NCBI RefSeq assembly: GCF_000203915.1
Contig: NC_008390.1
Coordinates: forward strand, 1,178,001-1,242,000
DNA: 64,000 bases
DNA from: Burkholderia ambifaria AMMD
GTDB taxonomy: Bacteria; Pseudomonadota; Gammaproteobacteria; Burkholderiales; Burkholderiaceae
Direction of reading: 5' to 3'
Under the pieces are notes generated by a model. The model was not told the DNA's origin. It ran no database searches and saw only the letters and a program-made list of their open reading frames with translations. Positions 8,692-17,340 of this stretch are shown here, in pieces. Position numbers and translations under genes: made by a program. The number at the start of each line of letters is the position of its first letter. Position 1 is the stretch's first letter.

Positions 8692-8883
8692 GTGGAGTCC
8701 AGTTTCAGATGTTGGAAGAATGGCCGTCGCGAAGCAGGCACGCAGCAAGCAAGGCGAAGGCAAGTTGAAAACTGGACCGAAGTGTAGGGATGCTAGATGA
8801 AAGTTTTTTGAATCGAAAACGTAATGATGCACCGGGCGTCCGTCAGGTGGGCTGGCGGACGCCGCTTTCGTGCTTGATGGTGT

Positions 8884-10077
8884 TCAATCGCGCTCGGGCG
8901 TCGCCGAGATGCGGTGGATCGACAGGTCGGCGCCGTCGAATTCGGCTTCGCGATCGAGGCGCAGCCCGACCGTCGCCTTCAGCGCGCCATACACGAGCGT
9001 GCCGCCCGCGGTGGCGATCGCGATGCCGCCGAGCGTGCCGATGAGCTGCGACACGAACGACACGCCGCCGAGGCCACCGAACACGGGCTGGCCGAACACC
9101 CCGGCCGCGACGCCGCCGAGCGCGCCGCACAGCCCGTGCAGCGGCCATACGCCGAGCACGTCGTCGATGCGCCACTTGTTCTGCACGCAGGTGAACATCG
9201 CGACGAATATCGCGCCTGCCGCGGCACCCGTGACGAGCGCACCGATCGGGTGCATCACGTCGGAGCCCGCGCAGACCGCGACGAGGCCCGCGAGCGGGCC
9301 GTTGTACGTGAAGCCCGGATCGTTGCGGCCGGCCATCCACGCGGCGAGCGTGCCGCCGACCATCGCCATCAGCGAGTTCACGGCGACGAGGCCGCTGATC
9401 TTGTCGAGCGTCTGCGCGCTCATCACGTTGAAGCCGAACCAGCCGACCGCGAGCACCCACGCGCCGAGCGCGAGGAACGGAATGTTCGACGGCGGATGCG
9501 CGGCGATCCGGCCGTCCTTCGCATAGCGGCCGTGGCGTGCGCCGAGCAGCAGCACGGCCGGCAGCGCGACCCAGCCGCCGAATCCGTGCACGACGACCGA
9601 GCCCGCGAAATCGTGGAACGGCGCGCCGAACGCATGCGTGAGCCAGTCCTGCACGCCGAAGCGGTCGTTCCATGCGATCCCTTCGAAGAACGGGTAGATG
9701 AAGCCGACGATGATCAGCGTCGCGACGAGCTGCGGATTGAATTTCGCGCGCTCCGCGATGCCGCCGGACACGATCGCGGGGATGGCCGCCGCGAACGTCA
9801 GCAGGAAGAAGAAGCGCACGAGCACGTAGCCGTTGTGCTGCGACAGCGTGCCGATGTCGTCGAAGAACTCGACGCCGTACGCGATCGTGTAGCCGATGAA
9901 GAAGTACGCGAGCGTCGACACCGAGAAGTCGACCAGGATCTTCACGAGCGCGTTGACCTGGTTCTTCTTGCGGACCGTGCCGAGCTCGAGGAATGCAAAG
10001 CCCGCGTGCATCGCGAGCACCATGACGGCGCCGATCAACAGGAACAATGTATCGACGCCGGATTTCAGACCATCCAT
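8884..10077 (-). CDS. amtB: Ammonium transporter (Amt/MEP/Rh)
   Basis: Inner-membrane ammonium channel/transporter of 397 aa and about 11 membrane segments. The start MDGLKSGVDTLFLLIG is preceded by an AAGGA ribosome site; the frame runs open 81 codons further, but that part lacks membrane character. Family landmarks: AERAKFNPQLV after TM3, WNDRFGVQDW, the FAGSVVVHGFGGWVAL segment with the first pore His, and VWPLHGLCGALGG with the second pore His. Unlike many amt genes it has no glnK beside it and no leader segment before the first helix. The upstream region holds a sigma-54 promoter and NtrC-like sites (separate entries), so nitrogen limitation probably switches it on. Confidence 0.93.
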   Translation of the reverse strand: MDGLKSGVDTLFLLIGAVMVLAMHAGFAFLELGTVRKKNQVNALVKILVDFSVSTLAYFFIGYTIAYGVEFFDDIGTLSQHNGYVLVRFFFLLTFAAAIPAIVSGGIAERAKFNPQLVATLIIVGFIYPFFEGIAWNDRFGVQDWLTHAFGAPFHDFAGSVVVHGFGGWVALPAVLLLGARHGRYAKDGRIAAHPPSNIPFLALGAWVLAVGWFGFNVMSAQTLDKISGLVAVNSLMAMVGGTLAAWMAGRNDPGFTYNGPLAGLVAVCAGSDVMHPIGALVTGAAAGAIFVAMFTCVQNKWRIDDVLGVWPLHGLCGALGGVAAGVFGQPVFGGLGGVSFVSQLIGTLGGIAIATAGGTLVYGALKATVGLRLDREAEFDGADLSIHRISATPERD

Positions 10078-10111
10078 GCCGTGGCTTCCTTGCGCAAAAA
10101 ATGCGCGAGGA

Positions 10112-10129
10112 ATGCAAGTATCGAGCCAA
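10112..10129 (-). promoter_or_regulatory. Sigma-54 (-24/-12) promoter of amtB
   Basis: Minus-strand TTGGCTCGATACTTGCAT has GG and GC separated by exactly 10 bp, the invariant spacing of sigma-54 promoters (consensus TGGCAC-N5-TTGCA). It lies about 35-50 bp upstream of the amtB start codon. Confidence 0.7.
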
Positions 10130-10142
10130 CTTGGTGAATTAC

Positions 10143-10276
10143 TGCGTGCAAATGGTGCGAAAGGCCGCGCGGTGCGGCATTCCGGTGAAGCATGCACGGT
10201 CGCGGGGCGGGTTGGATGCCGGCGAAAGGAGCGCACCCGATGCACGTGTGTGGTGCGAAACGTGCGCAACTGGTGC
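10143..10276. promoter_or_regulatory. NtrC-like binding sites upstream of amtB
   Basis: The best site, TGCACGTGTGTGGTGC (10241-10256), matches the NtrC dyad TGCACC-N4-TGGTGC at 11 of 12 half-site bases. A second site at 10143-10158 (TGCGTG-CAAA-TGGTGC) keeps one perfect half, and a lone TGGTGC half lies at 10271-10276. They sit roughly 30-160 bp upstream of the -24/-12 element, the usual enhancer range. Confidence 0.55.
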
Positions 10277-10332
10277 GTGCAACGCGCGGCGCGGGGGCGG
10301 CGTGATGTGCCGCGATGCACCGGTCTGGCGCG

Positions 10333-10668
10333 TCAGCGACGCGCGAACAGCGTCCGTGGCCGCCGCAGCCGCAGCGCGCATGCGCACCAGTAGGCGGCGA
10401 CGGCCGCGAGCCCGAGTGCCGCGAACGTGAGCGCGGCGACGCCCGCGTGCGACTGGCCGTCGCCGTCGGGGCCGAGGATGCCTTGCGCGACGATCAGCGC
10501 AGCCGTCCAGAAGCCGATCACCGCTTGAACGAGCAGGCGCGCGCACGCCACCCGGCGCGCACGCCCGACGGCACGCAGGCGCGTCGCGGACGGCGGGCGA
10601 AGACACAGGAACAGGGTGGCGGCGAGCACGGCGGCCAGCGCGATGAACCAGTCAATGAGGAAAGCCAT
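10333..10668 (-). CDS. Small membrane protein of unknown function
   Basis: A 111-aa protein starting MAFLIDWFIALAAVLAATLF with three likely membrane segments: about residues 5-25, 48-70 and 78-98. The loop after the first segment and the C-terminus are Arg-rich, which suggests cytoplasmic placement by the positive-inside rule. The start was set at the Met that opens the first helix; the frame extends 14 codons further upstream. It lies just upstream of the amtB regulatory region on the same strand. No family was recognised. Confidence 0.55.
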   Translation of the reverse strand: MAFLIDWFIALAAVLAATLFLCLRPPSATRLRAVGRARRVACARLLVQAVIGFWTAALIVAQGILGPDGDGQSHAGVAALTFAALGLAAVAAYWCACALRLRRPRTLFARR

Positions 10669-10861
10669 GGAGAAGCGGGAAGCGGACGGAGCGGATGGAA
10701 GGCTGCCCACTTTAGTGTCGGCGCGTGTGCGATTGAATCAGACGAGTCCGAAATTGAAAGGCATTTTTAAGCGGGAGTGGTCAGTGGCCCTGTTCCACAA
10801 GCGGTATCATCGGCATCGGTCCAACCATTCAGGCCGTGCGGCGCACGGCCGGAGATTGCTG

Positions 10862-11290
10862 ATGAAGATGAAGACTTCGCGGGCGCGTCGCGCGCCCGGG
10901 TTCGTGCTGGCGGCCGCGGCCGTCGGTGCTCTGCTGTTGCTCGCAGGCTGCGAGAAGTCCGGCACGCCGGCCCAGCAAGCCGATACGGCCGCAAGCGCGG
11001 CCACCGATGCTGCCAACAGCGCGGCCAAGGCGCTCGACCAGGTGGCGAGCACCGTCAACCGGCAGCTCAATGCCGCGAAGGCCGGCATCGCGAGCGCGGC
11101 CTCGGCCGTGCCGCCGCTGTCCGCGAGCGGTCTCGCGTCGGCCGCGCAGGCGCAGCTCGACGCGGCCGCTTCCGCGGTCGTCGCGCATGCGGCGTCCGAA
11201 GCGGGCGCGAAAATGGCGGAAGCCGGCAAGAAGCTGCAGCAGTGGAGCCAGCAGAATGCGTCCGGCGCGAAGCCTGCCAGCGGCGAGTAA
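10862..11290 (+). CDS. Ala-rich lipoprotein with predicted helical body
   Basis: A 142-aa predicted lipoprotein. The start MKMKTSRARRAPGFVLAAAA gives a basic n-region, a hydrophobic core and the lipobox LLLAGCEKS, so Cys about 29 would be lipidated. The rest is almost pure Ala/Ser/Gln/Lys with a heptad-like pattern (DAANSAAKALDQVASTV, EAGAKMAEAGKKLQQW) and should form long helices, perhaps a coiled coil in the periplasm. It lies 92 bp before the Rrf2 gene. No specific function is recognised; composition is like small envelope-stress lipoproteins. Confidence 0.75.
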   Translation: MKMKTSRARRAPGFVLAAAAVGALLLLAGCEKSGTPAQQADTAASAATDAANSAAKALDQVASTVNRQLNAAKAGIASAASAVPPLSASGLASAAQAQLDAAASAVVAHAASEAGAKMAEAGKKLQQWSQQNASGAKPASGE

Positions 11291-11314
11291 CCCGGCACTT
11301 GCGCAATTCGCGAA

Positions 11315-11335
11315 ATGTAATTATAGTGGTTACAT
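11315..11335. promoter_or_regulatory. Operator at the Rrf2 regulator promoter
   Basis: Perfect dyad ATGTAA-N9-TTACAT about 50 bp upstream of the Rrf2 start codon. The same architecture (ATGTAA-N9-TTACTT) occurs upstream of the next gene at 11935-11955, indicating autoregulation and control of that gene by the same protein. Confidence 0.6.
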
Positions 11336-11382
11336 ATTGTCGCCGGCTGCCGTTCGGGCCGGCGTCGTCAGATGAGTGAGCA

Positions 11383-11838
<456 letters not shown>

Positions 11839-11900
11839 GCGGTGGCGATGGATGATGCAGGGCAGGAGGCTGGGCGACGCGCACGCGCGGCGGCCGGCAC

Positions 11901-11925
11901 GACGGAGTTCCGCTCCGTTTTTTTT
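11901..11925 (+). terminator. Intrinsic terminator after the Rrf2 gene
   Basis: ACGGAG (11902-11907) pairs with CTCCGT (11913-11918) around a TTCCG loop, followed by eight T. It separates the regulator from the SDR gene, so that gene must use its own promoter. Confidence 0.75.
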
Positions 11926-11934
11926 CGGTCTTAT

Positions 11935-11955
11935 ATGTAATCACTTTAGTTACTT
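11935..11955. promoter_or_regulatory. Second copy of the Rrf2-type operator, upstream of the SDR gene
   Basis: ATGTAA-N9-TTACTT, 20 bp before the SDR start codon and just after the upstream terminator. It matches the dyad at 11315-11335 at 11 of 12 arm positions with identical spacing. Confidence 0.6.
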
Positions 11956-11975
11956 TTTCTTTCTGGAGAATCGAC

Positions 11976-12617
11976 ATGACGCAACGTACCCTGAACATCG
12001 CACTGTTTGGCGCCACCGGGATGATCGGTTCGCGCATCGCCGCCGAAGCCGCGCGCCGCGGCCATCGCGTGACCGCGCTGTCGCGCCACCCGGGCGCGTC
12101 CGCCGACGGCGTCGTCGCGAAGGGGGCCGACCTGTTCGATGCGGCGAGCATCGCGGCCGCGCTGCCGGGTCACGACGTCGTCGCGAGCGCGTACGGTCCG
12201 AAGCAGGACGATGCCGCGAAGGTCGTCGCGGCGGCAAAGGCGCTAGTGGCCGGCACGCGTCAGGCAGGCCTGAAGCGGCTCGTGGTGGTGGGCGGCGCCG
12301 GTTCGCTCGAAGTTGCGCCGGGCAAGCAACTGGTCGACACCGAAGGCTTCCCGGATGCGTACAAGGCGGTCGCGCTCGCGCACCGCGATGCGCTCGACTA
12401 TCTGCAGACGGTCGGTGATCTCGACTGGACGTTCTTCGCGCCGGCCGCCATGATCGCGCCGGGCGAGTGCACGGGCACGTTCCGCACCGGCGTCGGCAAG
12501 CTGATCGTGGACGCGCAGGGCAACAGCCAGATCTCGGCGGAAGACTACGCGGTCGCGTTCGTCGATGCGCTCGAGCAAGACAGCTTCGTGCGCGAGATCG
12601 CGACGGTCGCGTATTGA
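11976..12617 (+). CDS. NAD(P)-binding SDR/NmrA-like oxidoreductase (YwnB-like)
   Basis: A 213-aa atypical short-chain dehydrogenase. The N-terminal [20 protein letters not shown] has the GxxGxxG nucleotide-binding motif of extended/atypical SDRs, and [15 protein letters not shown] is the strand-5 segment. It lacks the classical YxxxK pair in the usual place, so catalysis is uncertain. Family members bind NAD(P)(H) and act as quinone or carbonyl reductases or as redox sensors. Its promoter carries the Rrf2 dyad, and the gene directly follows that regulator, so it is probably induced by an electrophile or oxidant. The start has a good A/G-rich ribosome site (TCTGGAGAATC). Confidence 0.88.
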   Translation: MTQRTLNIALFGATGMIGSRIAAEAARRGHRVTALSRHPGASADGVVAKGADLFDAASIAAALPGHDVVASAYGPKQDDAAKVVAAAKALVAGTRQAGLKRLVVVGGAGSLEVAPGKQLVDTEGFPDAYKAVALAHRDALDYLQTVGDLDWTFFAPAAMIAPGECTGTFRTGVGKLIVDAQGNSQISAEDYAVAFVDALEQDSFVREIATVAY

Positions 12618-12931
12618 GCGATATCGCGAGATCACGGCGAGGCGGCGCGCGCGTGGCGCATTCTCCGTGAGCGTCCGTGCGCATTCGTAAGCGCCCGGCA
12701 GCCCACGCGGTCGCAACGAACTTCAGGCGATTCCACCTCGACGGGCGGGATCGCCTGTTTCGTTTTGGGGTGCCGCTCATCGACAGGCCGGCGCGCGCGT
12801 GATTCCTCGCATCGCGGCGTATCCCCAGCTGATTGGTATTTATCCCGGTCGACGCCGCGCAGCGGTTTCCATATCGTTCCCCGTCATGCACGATGTATAG
12901 AAAAAATTTCTATCTACGAAGGACTGGGGAA
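12618..12931. other. Intergenic region between SDR and Lrp genes
   Basis: A 314-bp gap. It holds an inverted repeat CAGGCGAT/ATCGCCTG (12724-12731/12750-12757) followed by TTTCGTTTT, a possible terminator for the SDR gene, and near its right end the Lrp-type palindrome described separately. No gene is visible. Confidence 0.6.
12897..12913. promoter_or_regulatory. Palindromic operator at the Lrp/AsnC gene
   Basis: ATAGAAA-AAA-TTTCTAT, perfect 7-bp arms with an A-tract centre, ending 18 bp before the regulator's start codon. Lrp-family proteins typically autorepress from such A/T-rich dyads. Confidence 0.5.
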
Positions 12932-13402
12932 ATGGATGCCATCGATCGCAAGCTGCTGGAGCTGTTGCAGGCAGATGCCACATTGCCGATCGCGGAACTC
13001 GCGCAGCGCGTGAACCTGTCGCAGACGCCCTGCTGGAAGCGCGTGCAGCGGCTCAAGGAAACCGGCGCGATCCGCGCGCAGGTCGCGCTGTGCGATCCAC
13101 GCAAGCTCGGGGTCGGCACGACCGTGTTCGTCGCGATTCGAACGAACCAGCACACCGAGGAGTGGGCGCAGCGTTTCACGCAGGCCGTGCGCGACATGCC
13201 GGAAGTCGTCGAGGTGTACCGGATGAGCGGCGAGACCGACTATCTGCTGCGGGTCGTGGTGGCCGGCATCGACGATTACGATCGCGTGTACAAGCAGCTG
13301 ATCCGCGCGGTGCCGCTGTTCGACGTGAGCTCGTCGTTCGCGATGGAGCAGATCAAGTATTCGACCGCGCTGCCGGTGCGCGATCTGTCCGAGCCGGCGT
13401 AG
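12932..13402 (+). CDS. Lrp/AsnC-family transcriptional regulator
   Basis: A 156-aa regulator. The start MDAIDRKLLELLQADATLPI is the standard family N-terminus and lies behind GAAGGACTGGGGAA; an open stretch upstream was ignored. The helix-turn-helix spans about residues 18-40 (AELAQRVNLSQTPCWKRVQRL), and the C-terminal RAM/ligand domain carries EVVEVYRMSGETDYLLRVVVAGIDDYDRV. These proteins form octamers or hexadecamers and respond to amino acids, often controlling an adjacent exporter or catabolic gene. No divergent target is adjacent: the next gene (fbpC) converges on it. The palindrome in its leader suggests autoregulation. Confidence 0.92.
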   Translation: MDAIDRKLLELLQADATLPIAELAQRVNLSQTPCWKRVQRLKETGAIRAQVALCDPRKLGVGTTVFVAIRTNQHTEEWAQRFTQAVRDMPEVVEVYRMSGETDYLLRVVVAGIDDYDRVYKQLIRAVPLFDVSSSFAMEQIKYSTALPVRDLSEPA

Positions 13403-13448
13403 CGCGGTACGGCGGCTCGGACGGAGCGCGCCGCCCTCGTCATCGCGC

Positions 13449-14222
13449 TCAGCGGCCGCGCGCCAGCGCCCGGGCGCGTTCGTCCGCCAGCGCGTCGCTG
13501 CGCACGAACTCCGCGACGAACGCGCTGGCCGGATGATGGTGCAACGCGTACGGCGTGTCCCATTGCGCGAGCCGGCCATCCTTCATCACGCCGATCCGGT
13601 CGGCGATCGCGAACGCTTCCGCCTGGTTGTGCGTGACGAGAACCGCGGTATGACCCGTGCGTTTCAGGATGTCGCGCAGCTCGAACGCGAGCCGCTCGCG
13701 CGTATCGACGTCGAGATTCGAGAACGGCTCGTCGAGCAGCAGCAGCTCCGGCGACGGCGCAAGCGCGCGGGCGAGCGCGACGCGCTGCTGCTGGCCGCCC
13801 GACAGTTCGTGCGGATACGCGCTGCCCGCATCGGCGAGACCGACGAGTTCGAGCATGTCCGCGACGCGGGTGCGCCGCTCGGCCTTCGGCATGCGCCGCA
13901 AGCCGAACGCGACGTTGTCGGCCGCGCTCAGGTGCGGGAACAGCGCATAGTCCTGGAACATCATCCCGATGCGCCGCCGCTCGGGCGGCACGTCGAGCGA
14001 CGGCGCCGCGACGGGCGTGCCGTCCAGCACGATGCGCCCCATGCGCACGGGCTCGAAGCCCGCGATCGCGCGCAGCACGGTGGTCTTGCCGCAGCCCGAT
14101 GCGCCGAGCAGGCAGCCGATGTCGCCGCGCGGCAGCGCGAGGCTCAGCCCGTCGACCACCGTGCGGCGGCCGTGCGGCGTGTCGTAGGCGACGCAGAGGT
14201 CGTCGAGTTCGAGCAGGTTCAC
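13449..14222 (-). CDS. fbpC: Ferric iron ABC transporter ATPase, FbpC type
   Basis: Cytoplasmic ATPase subunit of the Fe3+ importer, 257 aa. Walker [22 protein letters not shown] (residues about 37-57), Q-loop [15 protein letters not shown] signature [15 protein letters not shown], Walker [13 protein letters not shown] and the H-loop [10 protein letters not shown] are all intact. It stops soon after the nucleotide-binding domain, whereas FbpC proteins are normally about 340-350 aa with a C-terminal regulatory (TOBE) domain; the sequence after residue 240 is a short basic tail. The gene starts 4 bp after fbpB, so all three fbp genes form one operon. Confidence 0.92.
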   Translation of the reverse strand: MNLLELDDLCVAYDTPHGRRTVVDGLSLALPRGDIGCLLGASGCGKTTVLRAIAGFEPVRMGRIVLDGTPVAAPSLDVPPERRRIGMMFQDYALFPHLSAADNVAFGLRRMPKAERRTRVADMLELVGLADAGSAYPHELSGGQQQRVALARALAPSPELLLLDEPFSNLDVDTRERLAFELRDILKRTGHTAVLVTHNQAEAFAIADRIGVMKDGRLAQWDTPYALHHHPASAFVAEFVRSDALADERARALARGR

Positions 14223-14226
14223 GATA

Positions 14227-15903
14227 TCAGGCTCCGATCTTGTGACGGGTGCGCGCGAGCAGGATCACGGGCACGAGCCCGGCCAGCACGATCGCGAGCG
14301 CGGCGACCGCGCCTTCCTCATAGGTGCCGCGCGCGGCTTCCGCATACAGCCAGGTCGCGAGCGTGTCGAAATTCAGCGGGCGCAGCAGCAGGGTTGCCGG
14401 CAGCTCCTTCATCGCGTCGACGAAGACGAGCAGGGCGCTCGTCGTGAGCGCGGGGCGCAGCAGCGGCAGGTGCACGCGGCGCAGCGTGCCGCCGGCCGTC
14501 TCGCCGAGCGAGCGCGCGGCCTGTTCGAGCGACGGCGGAATGCGCGCGAGGCCCGCTTCGATGCTGCCGGTCGAGATCGCGAGAAAGCGCACGGTGTACG
14601 CGATCACGAGCGCGGCCGCCGAACCCATCAGCAGCAGCCCGTCGCGGCCGAGCGCCGCGCCGAGCAGCCGGTCGGCCGCGGCGAACGGGATCAGCAGGCC
14701 GATCGCGAGCACGGTGCCCGGCACCGCGTAACCGAGGCTCGCGATGCGTGCACACACGCGGGCCGGCCCCGCAGGTGCGCTGTCGCGCCGCGCGCGTGCC
14801 GCCCATGCGACGACGAGCCCGCAGGCAAGGGTGGTGACGGTCGCGGCGGCGGCGATCGTCAGCGTGTTCGCGAGCCCGGTCAGCAATTGCGCCGACACGC
14901 CGCCGACGAGATGCAGCCGCTTGCCGGTCTCGACCGCGAGATACGCGGCCGGCGCGCCGAAGCCGATGAGCACCGGCAGCCAGCCGGCCACGGCGGCGCT
15001 CCACGCGGCCGCGCCGGTCAGCTTGCGCGGCGCGAGCGGACGCATGCGCCGGCCGTGCGCGTAGCGCTGGCGGCGTCGCCCATAGCGTTCGAGCACGATC
15101 ATGCCGACGACGATCGCGAGCATCGCGAGCGCGATCTGCGCGGCGCCGGCGAGATCGGAGCGCGTGATCCACGTCGTGTAGACCGATACGGTCAGCGTCT
15201 GCACGCCGAGGAATTCCGACGCGCCGATGTCGTTCAGCGTTTCGAGCAGCGCGAGGCTCACGCCGACGGCGATCGCGGGCCGCGCGAGCGGCACGACGAC
15301 GCGCCAGAATGTCGCGATACGTCCCGCGCCGAGCGTGCGCGCGGCTTCGAGCAGGCTCGCGGACTGCGTGACGAACATCGCGCGGGTGCTCAGGTACACG
15401 TACGGATACAGCACGAAGCCGAGCACGAAGATCGCACCGGGCAGCGAGCGCAGGTCGGGCAGGCGGAACTGGCGCGGGCTGTCGAAGCCGAGCAGCCAGC
15501 GGATCGCGCCCTGCACGGGGCCGATCGGGTGGAGCAGGTCGAGATACGCGAACGCGACGATATAGGTGGGCACCGCGAGCGGCAGCAGCAGCGCCCAGGT
15601 CAGTATCCGGCGGCCGGGAAAGTCGTACGCGGTGACGAGCCATGCGCAGCCGGTACCGACCACCGTGACGATCGCGCCGACGCCCGCGAGCAGCAGCAGC
15701 GTATTGGCGAGTGCCTGCGGCAGCACGAACGCGCCGAGATGCTTCCAGTGCGCGAGATCGGCGCCGAACGCGGCGGCAACCAGCACCGCGAGCGGTGCCG
15801 CGACCGCCGCGGCGATCGCGACGGCCGCGCCGAGCCAGACGCTGCCCGCGCGCGAACGCAACGACCGGCGGCGCGCGCGGACGAACGATGCGTCAGTTGT
15901 CAA
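14227..15903 (-). CDS. fbpB: Ferric iron ABC transporter permease, FbpB type (fused double permease)
   Basis: A 558-aa inner-membrane permease with about 12 segments made of two homologous halves, as in FbpB/SfuB. Each half has its EAA coupling loop: LLEAARTLGAGRIATFWRVV in the first and LEQAARSLGETAGGTLRRVH in the second. It carries Fe3+ delivered by the periplasmic binding protein and couples to FbpC. The start overlaps the last 11 bp of fbpA, which implies translational coupling. An alternative downstream start is possible because the first 20 residues are Arg-rich and lie before the first helix. Confidence 0.92.
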   Translation of the reverse strand: MTTDASFVRARRRSLRSRAGSVWLGAAVAIAAAVAAPLAVLVAAAFGADLAHWKHLGAFVLPQALANTLLLLAGVGAIVTVVGTGCAWLVTAYDFPGRRILTWALLLPLAVPTYIVAFAYLDLLHPIGPVQGAIRWLLGFDSPRQFRLPDLRSLPGAIFVLGFVLYPYVYLSTRAMFVTQSASLLEAARTLGAGRIATFWRVVVPLARPAIAVGVSLALLETLNDIGASEFLGVQTLTVSVYTTWITRSDLAGAAQIALAMLAIVVGMIVLERYGRRRQRYAHGRRMRPLAPRKLTGAAAWSAAVAGWLPVLIGFGAPAAYLAVETGKRLHLVGGVSAQLLTGLANTLTIAAAATVTTLACGLVVAWAARARRDSAPAGPARVCARIASLGYAVPGTVLAIGLLIPFAAADRLLGAALGRDGLLLMGSAAALVIAYTVRFLAISTGSIEAGLARIPPSLEQAARSLGETAGGTLRRVHLPLLRPALTTSALLVFVDAMKELPATLLLRPLNFDTLATWLYAEAARGTYEEGAVAALAIVLAGLVPVILLARTRHKIGA

Positions 15904-16936
15904 AGCCGACCTTGTCGACGAGCTGGCTGGCCGCCTTGCGATGCTTCGCGATGTCGGTCAGCGGCAGCGGGTCGATCTTCAGCGTGCCGAAGCTCGCGAT
16001 CACCGGATCGAGCTTCACGTTCGCGCGCACCGGGTATTCGTAGTTCGCCTGCGCATAGAGCGCCTGCGCTTGCGGCGACACGAGGTACTCGAGCAGCTTC
16101 ACCGCGTTGGCCTTGTGCGGCGCGTGCTTCGCGACCGTCGCGCCGCTGATGTTGACGTGCGTGCCGCCGCTCTTCGCGTTCGCGAACGTCGGCCGCACGA
16201 CCTTGATCGCGTCGCCCCACTTGCGCGCATCGGTGCCCGGCTCCGCGTTCTTCATGTGACCGACGTAGTACGCGTTGGCGAGACCGACGTCGCAGATCCC
16301 GCCGAGAATGTCGCGCGCGACGTCGCGGTCGCCGCCCGTCGCCTTGCGCGCGAGGTTCGCCTTCACGCCGCGCAGCCATTTTTCGGTCGCGGCTTCGCCG
16401 TCGTGCGCGATCATCGCCGCGACGAGCGCCGTGTTGTACGGATGCTGCCCCGAGCGGATGCAGACCTTGCCCTTCCATTTCGGATCGGCGAGATCCTCGT
16501 AGCGGAACGCGTCGACCTTCAGGTCCTTCTCCACATACAGCACACGATCGCGCAGCGACAGCGCGTACCAGTCGCCCTGCGCGCCGCGCAGATTCGCGGG
16601 AATCGCGTCGTCGAGCACCTTCGAGCGCACCGGCTGCGCGAGCCCGCCGTCGACGAGGTCGAGCAGGTTGCCGATGTCGACCGTCATCAGCACGTCGGCC
16701 GGCGACTGCGCGCCTTCCGCCTTCACGCGCTCGAGCAGGCCGTCCTTCACGAATACCGTGTTGACCTTGACGCCGCTCTGCTGCGTGAACGCGTCGATCA
16801 GCGGCTGGATCAGCTTCGGTTCGCGGGTGGTGTACAGGCTGACTTCCTCGGCGGCGTGGGCCAGCGGCGCGAACGCGGCGGCGGCAACGGCAAGGGCGCC
16901 GGCGAGCGGCAGCAGGCGGGTGCGCGGATTCGACAT
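15893..16936 (-). CDS. fbpA: Periplasmic ferric iron-binding protein, FbpA type
   Basis: A 347-aa extracellular solute-binding protein. The start MSNPRTRLLPLAGALAVAAA gives a Sec signal peptide cleaved after AHA (about residue 28); mature protein begins AEEVSLYTTREPKLIQPL, the classic Fe3+-binding opening. The iron-ligand region shows VGLANAYYVGHMKN, with the paired Tyr that coordinates ferric ion in FbpA, and QANYEYPVRANVKLDP near the C-terminus. It is first in fbpABC and is preceded by a Fur-type site. The frame is open 65 codons further upstream, but the Met chosen fits the signal peptide. Confidence 0.93.
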   Translation of the reverse strand: MSNPRTRLLPLAGALAVAAAAFAPLAHAAEEVSLYTTREPKLIQPLIDAFTQQSGVKVNTVFVKDGLLERVKAEGAQSPADVLMTVDIGNLLDLVDGGLAQPVRSKVLDDAIPANLRGAQGDWYALSLRDRVLYVEKDLKVDAFRYEDLADPKWKGKVCIRSGQHPYNTALVAAMIAHDGEAATEKWLRGVKANLARKATGGDRDVARDILGGICDVGLANAYYVGHMKNAEPGTDARKWGDAIKVVRPTFANAKSGGTHVNISGATVAKHAPHKANAVKLLEYLVSPQAQALYAQANYEYPVRANVKLDPVIASFGTLKIDPLPLTDIAKHRKAASQLVDKVGFDN

Positions 16937-17040
16937 GGAGACTCCGGTGAGGCAGGCGGACGAAGAGGCGTTCCGGGGCGTGCCTGCCGCCCGAGCGACC
17001 CGAAACATTACAAAGCGAAAGATTTCGGATTCTAGATCGA

Positions 17041-17060
17041 AATGGGAATGATTATCAAAT
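17041..17060 (-). promoter_or_regulatory. Fur box upstream of fbpA
   Basis: Minus-strand ATTTGATAATCATTCCCATT contains the GATAATCATT core of the Fur consensus, about 105 bp upstream of fbpA in an A/T-rich patch. Ferric uptake repressed by Fe-Fur is the expected control for this operon. Confidence 0.7.
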
Positions 17061-17178
17061 GAAAGGTGGCGGAAAGCTGCGCGGAAGGCGGGATGAGGGG
17101 GGCGTAACGGCGCGTCGCGGCGCGGGCGCAAGCGCGTAGAATGCCCGCTTCAACGAATTCGACGGAGCCGGACCGACC

Positions 17179-17340
17179 ATGAACGATCAGCGCAAGAAGA
17201 ACCCTGTCCGCAACGTGAGCATCCTGATCGTCGTGGCCGTGCTGCTCGTGATCGGGACGATCGCGTACAACGCGATCTCGCAGAAGCACGCGTACGACGA
17301 GGCCCATCCGGCCGAGGCCGCGAGCGCCGCGTCGCACTGA
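17179..17340 (+). CDS. 53-aa single-pass membrane protein
   Basis: A small protein starting MNDQRKKNPVRNVSILIVVA: a basic N-terminus, one membrane helix (about residues 13-31) and an acidic Ala-rich tail ending HPAEAASAASH. The start lies after GGAGCCGGACCGACC. The codon use and topology look genuine, and it is divergent from fbpA. The last 15 codons and the following sequence are repeated in tandem 130 bp downstream, where the copy has no start codon. Function unknown. Confidence 0.65.
   Translation: MNDQRKKNPVRNVSILIVVAVLLVIGTIAYNAISQKHAYDEAHPAEAASAASH

Noticed and set aside
8692..8830. Pho box upstream of the PhoX gene
   Set aside because: The minus strand has CTTTCATCTAGCATC, loosely like a Pho box, but it lacks two matching CTGTCAT-type halves at 11-bp spacing.
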